Of a DNA stretch of 64,000 bases, positions 54,657 through 63,604 are shown piece after piece. Source of the stretch: Flavobacterium oncorhynchi (GTDB lineage Bacteria; Bacteroidota; Bacteroidia; Flavobacteriales; Flavobacteriaceae); NCBI RefSeq assembly GCF_002217355.1, contig NZ_MUHA01000006.1:152819-216818 (forward strand), in the 5' to 3' direction. The notes under the pieces are model-generated. The model did no database searches, had not been told where the DNA came from, and saw only the letters and a program-made list of their open reading frames with translations. Both the position numbers and the translations under genes were made by a program. Each line of letters starts with the position of its first letter. Position 1 is the stretch's first letter.

Positions 54657-54697
54657 AAGGTTAGTTTTTAATGCTGTTTGAAGTTTGAAAACATTGT

Positions 54698-54843
54698 TTT
54701 TAAACACATAGAAACATAGTATTTAGAGTGCTAGAAAAAGATGTTTCACTTAAAATAAAACGCATAGCATTATGTGAAGAAATCGTGATTTCTTTAAATG
54801 ATCTTTAAGCTGAGTTTTAAATCTATGTTTCTATGTGTTAAAA
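54698..54843. repeat. Inverted-repeat element of about 146 bases (MITE-like)
   Basis: Terminal arms TTTTAAACACATAGAAACATAG (54698-54719) and its complement (54823-54843) match except for one inserted base. Between them are about 100 AT-rich bases with smaller dyads (GAAATC-GTGATTTC). It fills the gap between the thioredoxin-like and sulfatase genes. A half arm recurs at 51451-51472. Confidence 0.5.
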
Positions 54844-54847
54844 AATA

Positions 54848-55564
54848 TTATCTAGAAGCTAAAGCCGCATCAACATCATTTTTCAAATCGGCGGAACCTT
54901 CTTTTTTAAATACAATTTCTCCGTTTTTGTATAGAATTAATGTCGGAAAAACTTTTATTGTTTTTAAGTCGGCAATTACCTGCGGACTGTCTTCAAGATC
55001 TATTTCTACGATTTTTAGAGTATTGCCATATTGTGCTTTAATACTTTCTAAAACGGGTTTTACTTTTTTGCAGGCACCACAATAAACAGAGCCTATATCC
55101 ACTAAAACATCTTTGTTTTCGGCAATGATTTTTTTGTATTCTGTAAGCGTTAATTTGCTTTTAGAATTAGAAAAGAAAGGTTTTCCGTTACCAATCCAGT
55201 TCGCAATTCCGCCTTCTAAACTATAAGCTTCTTTAAAACCTTTTTTTAATAAATCATCTGCAAGCCAAACGCTTCTTCCTGCACCAATAGAATACGTAAA
55301 TACAGGTTTTGTTTTATCTAGTTTTGCTATTTGTTCTGCATAATCTTTTGATTCCAGATTAAAATTTACGGCACCAATAATATGATTTAAAGCAAATTCC
55401 TCAGAACCTCTGGCATCGATTATCTGCGGATTTTTTTCGGCTTTAATTTTTGCATAAAACTGCTCTAATGAAATAGTGTTTGAACTTTTGTTTTGTGAAA
55501 ACCCTATAAAGGTAAAGAGTAATAATAGAGTTATAATGCTGTTTCTTAATGTTTTATTTTTCAT
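54848..55564 (-). CDS. Exported rhodanese-like/thioredoxin-like fusion; rhodanese site has Ser instead of Cys
   Basis: A 238-residue protein with a signal peptide (to about 24, FIGFSQ). Residues about 30-130 form a rhodanese-like domain (IIDARGSEEFALNHIIGAVNF, YSLEGGIANW). The active-site loop reads FTYSIGAGRSVW, with Ser92 at the position of the catalytic Cys, so sulfur transfer by that domain is unlikely. Residues about 140-238 are thioredoxin-like with a complete CGAC site (C162, C165) in GSVYCGACKKVKP. It is expected in the periplasm. In a sulfatase operon it may handle thiol or persulfide chemistry, or support disulfide reduction of exported enzymes; this is inference. Confidence 0.85.
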   Translation of the reverse strand: MKNKTLRNSIITLLLLFTFIGFSQNKSSNTISLEQFYAKIKAEKNPQIIDARGSEEFALNHIIGAVNFNLESKDYAEQIAKLDKTKPVFTYSIGAGRSVWLADDLLKKGFKEAYSLEGGIANWIGNGKPFFSNSKSKLTLTEYKKIIAENKDVLVDIGSVYCGACKKVKPVLESIKAQYGNTLKIVEIDLEDSPQVIADLKTIKVFPTLILYKNGEIVFKKEGSADLKNDVDAALASR

Positions 55565-55633
55565 AATCTGTAGTTTTAAAAAGTAAGCAGTGTATTCAAG
55601 TTAAATTTTGAATGCACTGCTTAACTTTGTTTT

Positions 55634-56698
55634 TTAAGATTGAACTTGTTCTAAAATTGGAGCAGGAGTATCTGCAGCTAAAACTGGTTTCGGTTTTAAC
55701 GGAACGGATAAAACTCCTTCTGCTAAAGCGCTTCCTTCTTTTTTAGATTTGAATATCGGCCATAAAAATTGGGCATACCATTCTTCTTGTTTGTAGGATT
55801 TGATTCCGTACGATTTTGGAAATTTTCGGGTAATTAAACCAGTTCCAAAAATCACATCCCAAATGAAAAACATATTTCCAAAGTTTCCTTTAAAATGTCC
55901 AATACCATCTCCGCTCGTATCTGCATGATGTGCATGATGTGTAGCAGGTGTAGAAATTAAGCGTTCTAAAACCCAAGCAATAGGATGAAGCACTTTGTAT
56001 TTGTAAAGCGGTTTATCCCAGGCAATACTTGAGTGTGCGCCAAGTGTGATAAAACTTTTTATTACTAAGACAAATAAAGCGGGTAAACCTAAACCTAAAT
56101 AGGTTAAAGTTGCGGTTAAATATATTTGAGAGAAAAACACTGTATAAATGAAGTTTTGTCTAGAAAGCATCGCCATTCCCATATAAGGAGCGGAATGATG
56201 TGTTCTATGAAAACGCCATAAAAAAGGCACTTGATGATGAAGTCTATGGTACCAATACTGTGTTAAATCATCGGCTACGGCAATTAAGAAAAATGCTCCC
56301 CAAAACGGAACCCATGATAATGAGTTTTCAAGATTAGGAATTAAAAAAGGTAAAACTGTTAAGCTGAAAAAGGCAATAATGGGCGGTAAAAGTAATTTTG
56401 GAGCCAAGAAAGAAACAATATCGATTTTGCGCTCTTCACCTGTCCATTGATCGTCATATAAACCCGCTGTAAATTCTATAACTCCCAGAACAAGCATGAA
56501 AACAGTTAATCCCCAAGTTCTAATATTGGCGAAAGCTGGTTTTGCAAATTCTAAAAATGAAGGTATCGTAAGATGCGATTCCGTTACGGGATTATTACTT
56601 AACTTGAAATATAAATATATTGCCAAAACGGGCAATGTGTATAACAAAAGGCTGATGGCTAAATCTCTTGTTAGTTTTGAGTTTTGTACTGCTGCCAT
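55634..56698 (-). CDS. Sterol desaturase / fatty-acid hydroxylase superfamily membrane protein
   Basis: A 354-residue integral membrane di-iron enzyme candidate with four to five hydrophobic helices. The His clusters of the superfamily are present: HRLHH (151-155), HRTHH (164-168), a later cluster around THHAHHADTSGDG, and the first His-containing segment in the opening helices is less clear. Such enzymes add hydroxyl groups or double bonds to lipids with O2. Its place after an arylsulfatase and the 39-residue peptide suggests a role in processing a lipid, sterol-like or aryl sulfate ester substrate, which I cannot confirm. It starts six bases after the small ORF stop. Confidence 0.85.
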   Translation of the reverse strand: MAAVQNSKLTRDLAISLLLYTLPVLAIYLYFKLSNNPVTESHLTIPSFLEFAKPAFANIRTWGLTVFMLVLGVIEFTAGLYDDQWTGEERKIDIVSFLAPKLLLPPIIAFFSLTVLPFLIPNLENSLSWVPFWGAFFLIAVADDLTQYWYHRLHHQVPFLWRFHRTHHSAPYMGMAMLSRQNFIYTVFFSQIYLTATLTYLGLGLPALFVLVIKSFITLGAHSSIAWDKPLYKYKVLHPIAWVLERLISTPATHHAHHADTSGDGIGHFKGNFGNMFFIWDVIFGTGLITRKFPKSYGIKSYKQEEWYAQFLWPIFKSKKEGSALAEGVLSVPLKPKPVLAADTPAPILEQVQS

Positions 56699-56704
56699 GA
56701 TTTT

Positions 56705-56824
56705 TTATTTTAAAAATTGATTAATTACTGCCAGTCCTCCGGCTAATATTGCCAGCGGAACTAAAAATAGGATTGTGCCTACGACAATCTTTTTTCCTAT
56801 AATTATAAAATCTACTTGTTTCAT
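56705..56824 (-). CDS. Small single-helix membrane peptide (39 residues)
   Basis: A 40-codon ORF between the arylsulfatase (71 bases upstream) and the desaturase-family gene, whose ATG follows its stop by six bases. It begins MKQVDFIIIGKKIVV, has one clear transmembrane helix (about 14-34) and a short tail ending QFLK. The ORF fills the gap between two co-directional operon genes, and its composition is that of a small inner-membrane protein. No family is recognised. It may be a subunit or regulator of the desaturase-family enzyme. Confidence 0.5.
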   Translation of the reverse strand: MKQVDFIIIGKKIVVGTILFLVPLAILAGGLAVINQFLK

Positions 56825-56895
56825 GCTGTTTTATTTTTTTGATTTCAAAATTGAATCAGGTCTTTTAGTTTGGTAAAAAGACCTGATTACTATTT

Positions 56896-58821
56896 TTAGT
56901 GTGTTGCTCCAGAACCTGATTGTGTTGCTTTTCTAGCAAGTTCCTGCAAGGTTTTGCCTTTGTCTTGACCGTTATTATGAATTCTACGGTTAAAAACGTC
57001 CTGCCAGTCAATCAGTGGATAAAGATTATTTTCTTTTGCCTGCTCATCAAATAGTTTTTTAAGCTCGGCTAATTTTTCTGGATATTTTTTTGCCAGATTA
57101 TTACGCTCATTAAAATCTTCGTTCAGATTGTATAATTCCCAAACATCATTATCGAAATTGCTTGGTTCTGGTTTTTCATTTTTGCCCAAAGAGCTTTTCA
57201 AAGCAAATGAATCTGGTAAATGCGCTGCGGCAGCTTTCCATCCGTCTTTATAAATGGCTCTGTTTCCAAAAATGTAATAATATTGAACTTTGTGCAGCGA
57301 CTCGGCTTTTGGATTATCTAAAGAAGCTTGAAATGACGAACCTTGGATAATATCCTGTTTAATTTCGCGAATATATTCCGGCGCTTTTATCCCGGCAATA
57401 TCTAAAGTTGTTGGAAGCAAATCGGTTACGTGGCTGTATTGATTTCTAATACCGCCTTTGTCTTTAATTCCGTTTGGATAAAATACAATAAGCGGATTAC
57501 GCGTTCCTCCTTCAGAATGTGCGTCTTGTTTCCAGTTTTTAAAAGGAACATTTGTGGCTTGTGCCCATCCTAAAGGATAGTTGGTATTTAAACCTTTTGC
57601 AGTTCCAATTTCTCCAATATTATCTAAATTGCTTTGCAGATTTTGCTCGTCAGATTTTCCTTGAGAGAATAAACTTTGATTAATTGTACCTTGTAAAGTC
57701 CCTTCTTTACTAGCTCCATTATCTCCAATAGCGACAAAAATCAAAGTATTGTCTAATTGGTTGCTTTCTTTTAAATAATTTACAACTCTTCCAATTTCGT
57801 AATCTGTATAGGTTAAATAACCTGCGTATACTTCCATGAATCTAGCATATACTTTCTTTTGATCTGGCGTTAGTTTTTTCCAATCTGTAATTAATGGGTT
57901 GCGCTCTGGCAAAACGGCATTTGCAGGAACTACGCCCAGTTTCTTTTGGTTAGCCAATACTTTTTCGCGGTAAGCGTCGTAACCTTCATCAAATTTTCCT
58001 TTGTAAGCATCGCTCCATTTTTCAGCAACTTGATGTGGTGCATGAACTGCGCCTGGTGCATAGTATAAAAAGAATGGTTTTCCAGGTGCTGCTTTTTGTT
58101 GTTTTTGAATATAACTGATCGCTTTATCAGTAATTAACTCACTTAAATGACGTCCGTCAGGCTTAACATGAACCTGATCTTCTACTAAATCAGGATTGTA
58201 TTGATCGGTTTGCGAACCTAAGAATCCGTAAAAATGTTCAAAACCTTTTCCTGTCGGCCATCTGTCAAATGGCCCCGCATCTGTAGCTTCTTCATCTGGA
58301 GTAACGCCATATTTACCAACTGCAAATGTGTTGTAACCATTGTCGCGTAAAATTTCTGCGATCGTTCCTTTATCAGAAGGAATACGACCGTCCCATCCTG
58401 CAAAACCTGCTGACATTACGGTATGAGAAAAACCGCTTACATGAACTCTTGCAGAGTTTCTTCCCGTTAATAATGCCGCACGGGTAGGAGCACAAATTGC
58501 TGTAGTATGAAAGTTGGTGTAACGCAAACCATTATTTGCCAAATTGTCAAATGTTGGGGTTTGAATTAATCCGCCAAAAGCACTTGACGCTCCAAAACCT
58601 ACGTCGTCTAGTAATATCCAAACAATGTTTGGTGCGCCTTTAGGAGCTTTTACAGGATCTGGCCAGTATTCTTTAGATTCGGCTAAAGTTTTGCCAATTA
58701 CACCTTTAAATTCAGCATTAGGATTTGTTTGGCTAAAGCCGAATTGTGCGATAAGTAATGCAGTAATCAAAAGCCCTTTTTTCGGACTTTTGATTGTGAT
58801 GTTATTTTTTGAATTTTTCAT
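56896..58821 (-). CDS. Exported arylsulfatase (CAPTR-type, AtsA-like)
   Basis: A 641-residue sulfatase with a Lys-rich signal peptide (to about 31, LIAQFGFSQ). The formylglycine site is Cys110 in CAPTRAALLTG; other marks are ILLDDVGFGASS, YAPGAVHAPHQV and VAIGDNGASKEG. The last motif and the overall length resemble Pseudomonas-type arylsulfatase, which cuts aryl and alkyl sulfate esters. It is the first sulfatase of operon B, 29 bases after SusD, so it probably acts on the main imported or captured substrate. It needs formylglycine maturation by an enzyme encoded elsewhere. Confidence 0.94.
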   Translation of the reverse strand: MKNSKNNITIKSPKKGLLITALLIAQFGFSQTNPNAEFKGVIGKTLAESKEYWPDPVKAPKGAPNIVWILLDDVGFGASSAFGGLIQTPTFDNLANNGLRYTNFHTTAICAPTRAALLTGRNSARVHVSGFSHTVMSAGFAGWDGRIPSDKGTIAEILRDNGYNTFAVGKYGVTPDEEATDAGPFDRWPTGKGFEHFYGFLGSQTDQYNPDLVEDQVHVKPDGRHLSELITDKAISYIQKQQKAAPGKPFFLYYAPGAVHAPHQVAEKWSDAYKGKFDEGYDAYREKVLANQKKLGVVPANAVLPERNPLITDWKKLTPDQKKVYARFMEVYAGYLTYTDYEIGRVVNYLKESNQLDNTLIFVAIGDNGASKEGTLQGTINQSLFSQGKSDEQNLQSNLDNIGEIGTAKGLNTNYPLGWAQATNVPFKNWKQDAHSEGGTRNPLIVFYPNGIKDKGGIRNQYSHVTDLLPTTLDIAGIKAPEYIREIKQDIIQGSSFQASLDNPKAESLHKVQYYYIFGNRAIYKDGWKAAAAHLPDSFALKSSLGKNEKPEPSNFDNDVWELYNLNEDFNERNNLAKKYPEKLAELKKLFDEQAKENNLYPLIDWQDVFNRRIHNNGQDKGKTLQELARKATQSGSGATH

Positions 58822-58850
58822 TTTTACTTCGTTTTTTGGTTATATGTTAA

Positions 58851-60323
58851 TTAATATCCAGGGTTTTGTGGTAAGCCGTCAGGGTTAATATTTCGCTCGC
58901 TTTGCGGAATCGGATAGAGGTTATTTCTTTCTGAAACGGAGTTTTTGGCGGTTACTTTTTTAACTTCTGTAACCAGAGTTCCCCATCGCACTAAATCAAA
59001 CCAGCGCTGTCCTTCTTGAACAAATTCTTTTTTACGCTCTTCTTGTATGGCTGCTCTAAAAGTTGTTTGTGTTAAACCTTTTAAATCTATTGCTGCATCA
59101 GGAGTAGTTATAGGTTTGCCAAAAGCTCTTCTTCTTACTTGGTTAATCAATTCGTACGCTTCAGGAGTTGGCGTTCCCTGCTCATTGATTGCTTCTGCGA
59201 GAGATAATAAAATATCGGCATAGCGAATTACAGGAAAGTTGATTGCTACGTTACCCGGAGTTGCCAAATTGGTTAAGTCCAAATACTTTTTGAAAATTGG
59301 TTTAGGAAAAGTGTACAAAGTTCCCGTTGCTGGATTAGGCAATTGTTTAGCATAGCTCACATCTCTTCTTGTATCTCCAACAGCATAAATATCATAGAAC
59401 AAGGCTACATCCGAAATAATATCAGCAGGTTCTGTAGCAGTAAATCCTGTGAAAGAAGTGGCTTGAAATGTACTTCCGCTAGATCCATTTCCTGCTTGAT
59501 TCGGTTCAAATTGAACAGAGAAAATATGCTCTTTTCCGTTCTTTTTTGTCTTCGTAAAGATGTCTTGAAAACTTTCAAACAACGCATATCCGTAACCGCC
59601 GTTTATAACTTCTCGTGCTTTTAAAACGGCGTTTGGCCAATCTTTTCGAGTTAAATACACTTTAGCCAAAATAGCTTTTGCTGCTCCAGACGTTGCGCGG
59701 CCTGCGTCAGAAGCTGGGTAAGTTGGAGGCAGACTTTCGGCATCTTTTAAATCGGCAATAATTTGAGCGTATACTTCTTCAACTGGTTTTCTGTTTGCTT
59801 TTAAACTTTCTAATTGAATTGAAGTTGGTTCATGCAAAACGATTGGAACTGCGCCCCAAAGACGAACTGCTTGAAAGTATAATAAGGCTCTAATAAATTT
59901 AGATTCGTTGATTAATCTCGTTTTAACAACTTCTGAACCAGATACTTTCGAAATGTTATCGATTGAAACATTGGCTCTGTTTATTCCGGCATAAATTTGA
60001 CGCCAAGCGACTTGAACACGATCTGAAGTTGCATCATGTGTTAAACTGCTTAATGCTCGAACCTGCGGATTTGTTGCTGAAACTCCTGCAGCTGCATAAT
60101 CTGAAGCCATATCAGTCAGGAAATAAAGGTTTCGACCAAATAAACTTTGTTCTCCCGGATCAAGGCTTAAAGAAGCATAAACTGCGGTTACACTTGCAAT
60201 GGCATCGTCTTGGGTTTTAAAATAGTTGTCTTCGGTTACAAAAGAGGTTGGTGTTACCTCCAGCTCGGTGCACGATACCAGTAGTCCGGCACTTAAAAGG
60301 AATGTTATAATGATCTTTTTCAT
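58851..60323 (-). CDS. SusD/RagB-family lipoprotein of sulfur operon B
   Basis: A 490-residue outer-membrane lipoprotein: lipobox LLVSC with Cys18, then TELEVTPTSFVTEDNYF. It carries SusD features FIRALLYFQAVRLWGAVPIVLHE and the C-terminal IQEERKKEFVQEGQRWFDLVRWG. It starts 16 bases after SusC and ends 29 bases before the arylsulfatase gene. It binds the sulfur-containing nutrient together with its SusC; the ligand is unknown. Confidence 0.93.
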   Translation of the reverse strand: MKKIIITFLLSAGLLVSCTELEVTPTSFVTEDNYFKTQDDAIASVTAVYASLSLDPGEQSLFGRNLYFLTDMASDYAAAGVSATNPQVRALSSLTHDATSDRVQVAWRQIYAGINRANVSIDNISKVSGSEVVKTRLINESKFIRALLYFQAVRLWGAVPIVLHEPTSIQLESLKANRKPVEEVYAQIIADLKDAESLPPTYPASDAGRATSGAAKAILAKVYLTRKDWPNAVLKAREVINGGYGYALFESFQDIFTKTKKNGKEHIFSVQFEPNQAGNGSSGSTFQATSFTGFTATEPADIISDVALFYDIYAVGDTRRDVSYAKQLPNPATGTLYTFPKPIFKKYLDLTNLATPGNVAINFPVIRYADILLSLAEAINEQGTPTPEAYELINQVRRRAFGKPITTPDAAIDLKGLTQTTFRAAIQEERKKEFVQEGQRWFDLVRWGTLVTEVKKVTAKNSVSERNNLYPIPQSERNINPDGLPQNPGY

Positions 60324-60339
60324 TTTATATTTTTTTTAC

Positions 60340-63300
60340 TTAGAAAGTTACGTTCAAGCCCGATATGAATGTTTTTGAGTTTGGATAAGACCCAAAGTCA
60401 ATTCCCGGATATAAGTTGTTTTGTTCGTATGAACTTACCTCTGGATCATAACCAGTGTATTTTGTCCATGTAATTAGATTTTCGGCAGAGACATAAAACT
60501 TTACGCTTTTTGTTCCCAATTTTTTAGAAACACTTTTTGGTAAAGTGTAGCCAAGCGTAATTAATTTTAATCGTACGAAAGAAGCATCTTCAACGTAACG
60601 TTCAGAAACTATCCCTAAAGGAGAACTTGATGCTCTAGGTATTTCGTTGCTTGGGTTTGTTGGTGTCCAGCGATCGACTAAAGTTGTAGCCGCGTTTGTA
60701 CCAAGAGTTGAAATTTCTAATTGCTGGTTTAAAGCATTAAAAACTTTTCCGCCATACGATCCTTGAAAAGAGAAATTCAAATCGAAGTCGTTGTATGAAA
60801 TTGTATTACTGAAACTTCCAACAAATTTTGGCTGTGATGTTCCAAGATCTCCTTTGTCAAGAGCTGTAATAACGCCGTCGCCATTAGTATCAACATATCT
60901 TCTGTCTCCCACTTTTGTATTGGCTAAACTGTTTATTTTTGGCTGTGTATTTACCTCTTCCTGCGTTTGAAAAATACCGTTTGTCTTGTATCCCCAGAAA
61001 GTTCCCAGAGGCTTTCCAACTTTTACAATTACAGGCTGCTGCTGCAATAAAGAACCATTTGGCACAACTGGAAAAAATTGATCAACACCATTTCCTATGG
61101 CAGTTACTTTATTTTTATTGGCAGAAAATACAATGTTTGAATTCCATGAAAAGTTCTCCGTTTTTATATTTTCAGTAGTTAAACCAATCTCGATACCTTT
61201 ATTTTCAACTCCGCCAATGTTTTGTAATACTGTTGCATATCCTGATGTTAACGGAATTGGAACGTTGATTAACAAATCGTTTGTCTTTTTATAATAAACA
61301 TCAAAGACAAAGTTGATTTTTCGATCAAGTAAGGATAAGTCTAAACCAACATTGTATTGATTTGTTTTTTCCCATTTCAAATCAGGATTTGCTAATCGGG
61401 TAGGAGCTAAACCAGTTTGTAATGTACCTCCAAAAGCATAATTTACAGAACCCATAGAAGCTAACGAAAGGTAGTTTCCAATTTCTTGATTTCCTGTTGT
61501 TCCTGCTGTAATTCTTAATTTAGCCTCAGTTACGCCTTTAATATTATTTGCAAATTCTTCGTCGGTAATATTCCAAGAGAATCCTGCAGAAGGAAAGTAC
61601 CCCCAAAGTGATTCTGATCCAAATCTAGACGAACCATCTGCACGAGCTGATAATGTGAAATTGTATTTTCCTCTATACGAATAATTTACTCTCGTTAACC
61701 ATGATTTCAAAACGCTTTCAAAAGCATCACTATAAGGCTTTACAGCTACACCATCTTGAAGCGCATTATAAGTATTAGCATCATTTACAAAAGTATTTGC
61801 GCCTGCATTAACTACTTCGCCTTTAGTGTATTGAAGTGTGTATCCTCCTAAAACCGAAAACTTATGGTTTTCTCCAAAATTGGTGTTATAGTTTAATGTG
61901 TTTTCATTTAATACTGAACTTACTGTTCTGTCACCCACAGATGCTAACCCTTTTGTTCCCGCTCCGGTTGTTGTATTGGCTGGAGCATAATAATTTTGTT
62001 TCGTCCCAATTACGTCACCGCTTACCGCAACTTTTGCCACTAATTTTTTGGTTATTTTGTATTCACCAAATAAGCTGGTTAGAATTCTGTTGATTTTAGT
62101 TTCGTTAATAGTGTTGTCTAGATCATTAATTGGATTTGGAACAAAACCATTTACAGAAGTTGCATAAGGATTATTGGTTACATTGTAACTTCCATCAGCA
62201 TTTTTAATTGGAACAACAGGAGCAGTTAACAAAACGCTTACAATAGGATTTGGATTTCTTCCTGCACCCGCACCGCCATTGGTTCCTACACCATTTGAAA
62301 CCGAATTACTGTAATTTGCGTTTACTCCAAATTTAAAATTCTGAGAATAGTTTCTTTCATAGTTTATACGAAGTGAAATACGTTTAAAATCAGATCCCAA
62401 AACGATTCCTTCTTGATCAAAATATCCTGCAGAAACTGCATATCTAGATTTTTCATCACCTCCAGAAAATGACAATTGATGGTTTTGCACAGGAGCCGCA
62501 GTTCTAAAAGCTGCTGATTGCCAATCGTAACTTCCAGAGTTTTTAAATGCTTCGATTTGCGCAGGAGAAAATGAAGGAGCTTGACCAATACTTGCTTGAA
62601 CATCATTTCGTAAACTTGCCCATTCGCTGGCGTTCATTACGCTGAGTTTTTTCGAAACATTTTGGAATCCAAAGTAGCCTTGATACGAAATATTATCTTG
62701 TCCTTTTGTTCCCTTTTTAGTCGTAATAATAACGACACCATTTGCACCTCTAGAGCCATAAATAGCTGTAGCCGAGGCATCTTTTAGTACCTCAATAGAT
62801 TCTATATCGGCAGGATTTATAGTTGACAGTACATTTAAACTGGCGCCTGCAAATGATACTCCTGCTGAACTGTTGCTGTTGTCATTGTAAATTAAAATTC
62901 CATCTACAACATAAAGAGGTTCATTACCCGCCGTAATTGAGTTTCCTCCTCTAATACGTACACTTGAAGATGCGCCTGGTCTTCCTGAGCTTTGTGTAAC
63001 CACAACTCCTGCAACAGCACCTCTTAATAAATTATCTGCAGATGAGGTTACTTGAGATAGATTTGCTTTTGGAACAGAGGCTACAGAACCCGTAATATCT
63101 TTTCGTTTTTGAGTTCCGTATCCAACAACTACTAGTTCGTCCAGCTCTTGTCGTTCCTCTTTTAAATGAATAATTACAGGATTTTTGTCTACAATTATTT
63201 CTAATTTTTTATACCCTATGTAGGTTACAATTAAAGTATAAGGCAGTTTTTGACCAGTTTGAAAGTAAAATTTTCCTTCAGCATCTGTTACAACGCCGTG

Positions 63301-63471
63301 GGTTGTACCTTTAATGTTTATTGATGCCCCAATGATGGGCTGATTTGTAATGTCGTCAATTACAGTTCCGTCGAGTTTAGATTGTATTAACGGTTTTGTA
63401 TTTTGAGCCTGAAATTGCAGGGATGTTAACAAAAAGGTAACCCATAAAATGAGATTTATATTTTTTTTCAT
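60340..63471 (-). CDS. SusC-family TonB-dependent receptor of sulfur operon B
   Basis: With the ATG at 63471 the protein has 1043 residues. I chose this start because it aligns with the start of the paralogue at 48856 (both ATTAC-AAGAA-ATGAAAAAA) and leads directly into the signal peptide NLILWVTFLLTSLQFQAQ; a TTG 30 bases upstream is unlikely. Domains: carboxypeptidase-regulatory-like (about 30-105, VIDDITNQPIIGASINI), LDELVVVGYGT, plug with VRIRGGNSIT and VLKDASATAIYGSRGANGVV, and a barrel ending GLNVTF. It imports a sulfur-containing nutrient with the SusD encoded 16 bases downstream. Confidence 0.95.
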   Translation of the reverse strand: MKKNINLILWVTFLLTSLQFQAQNTKPLIQSKLDGTVIDDITNQPIIGASINIKGTTHGVVTDAEGKFYFQTGQKLPYTLIVTYIGYKKLEIIVDKNPVIIHLKEERQELDELVVVGYGTQKRKDITGSVASVPKANLSQVTSSADNLLRGAVAGVVVTQSSGRPGASSSVRIRGGNSITAGNEPLYVVDGILIYNDNSNSSAGVSFAGASLNVLSTINPADIESIEVLKDASATAIYGSRGANGVVIITTKKGTKGQDNISYQGYFGFQNVSKKLSVMNASEWASLRNDVQASIGQAPSFSPAQIEAFKNSGSYDWQSAAFRTAAPVQNHQLSFSGGDEKSRYAVSAGYFDQEGIVLGSDFKRISLRINYERNYSQNFKFGVNANYSNSVSNGVGTNGGAGAGRNPNPIVSVLLTAPVVPIKNADGSYNVTNNPYATSVNGFVPNPINDLDNTINETKINRILTSLFGEYKITKKLVAKVAVSGDVIGTKQNYYAPANTTTGAGTKGLASVGDRTVSSVLNENTLNYNTNFGENHKFSVLGGYTLQYTKGEVVNAGANTFVNDANTYNALQDGVAVKPYSDAFESVLKSWLTRVNYSYRGKYNFTLSARADGSSRFGSESLWGYFPSAGFSWNITDEEFANNIKGVTEAKLRITAGTTGNQEIGNYLSLASMGSVNYAFGGTLQTGLAPTRLANPDLKWEKTNQYNVGLDLSLLDRKINFVFDVYYKKTNDLLINVPIPLTSGYATVLQNIGGVENKGIEIGLTTENIKTENFSWNSNIVFSANKNKVTAIGNGVDQFFPVVPNGSLLQQQPVIVKVGKPLGTFWGYKTNGIFQTQEEVNTQPKINSLANTKVGDRRYVDTNGDGVITALDKGDLGTSQPKFVGSFSNTISYNDFDLNFSFQGSYGGKVFNALNQQLEISTLGTNAATTLVDRWTPTNPSNEIPRASSSPLGIVSERYVEDASFVRLKLITLGYTLPKSVSKKLGTKSVKFYVSAENLITWTKYTGYDPEVSSYEQNNLYPGIDFGSYPNSKTFISGLNVTF

Positions 63472-63547
63472 TTCTTTGTAATGGTTTTTAGTAATTAACA
63501 AGGCGCCCTGAAAGTTGATTTTTCAACTCTCTAATGTGTCCTTGATC

Positions 63548-63597
63548 TAGTGATAAAATTCTTTAAGCCTCGCCATTTCTGTTGCCGCAGAAATGGC
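63548..63597 (-). promoter_or_regulatory. Conserved leader element: CGGCAA-loop hairpin plus TTTATCACTA box (copy B)
   Basis: The minus strand has a perfect 10-pair stem GCCATTTCTG / CAGAAATGGC with the loop CGGCAA (63572-63597), then TTAAAGAATTTTATCACTA. The loop, inner stem and trailing box are shared with 48932-48980. An A-run, not a U-run, flanks the 5' side, so the RNA is not a simple terminator on this strand. On the plus strand the same bases would look like a terminator, but no plus-strand gene precedes them. Confidence 0.6.
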
Positions 63598-63604
63598 TTT
63601 TTTT

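Noticed and set aside
53037..54707. GTG start for the middle sulfatase
   Set aside because: The extra codons lie partly in the inverted-repeat element; the ATG at 54656 leads straight to the anchor helix.
60340..63501. TTG start for the operon B SusC
   Set aside because: The paralogue starts at the ATG equivalent to 63471, directly before the signal peptide.
63560..63595. Further tiny leader ORFs such as MARLKEFYH in the operon B leader
   Set aside because: The corresponding frame in the operon A leader is only four codons and not conserved in protein sequence.
63548..63597. SAM-I (S-box) riboswitch because of the GGCAAC and TTATCA strings
   Set aside because: The S-box has TTATCA-AGAG before GGCAACC with a long conserved core between; here the order is reversed and the core is missing.
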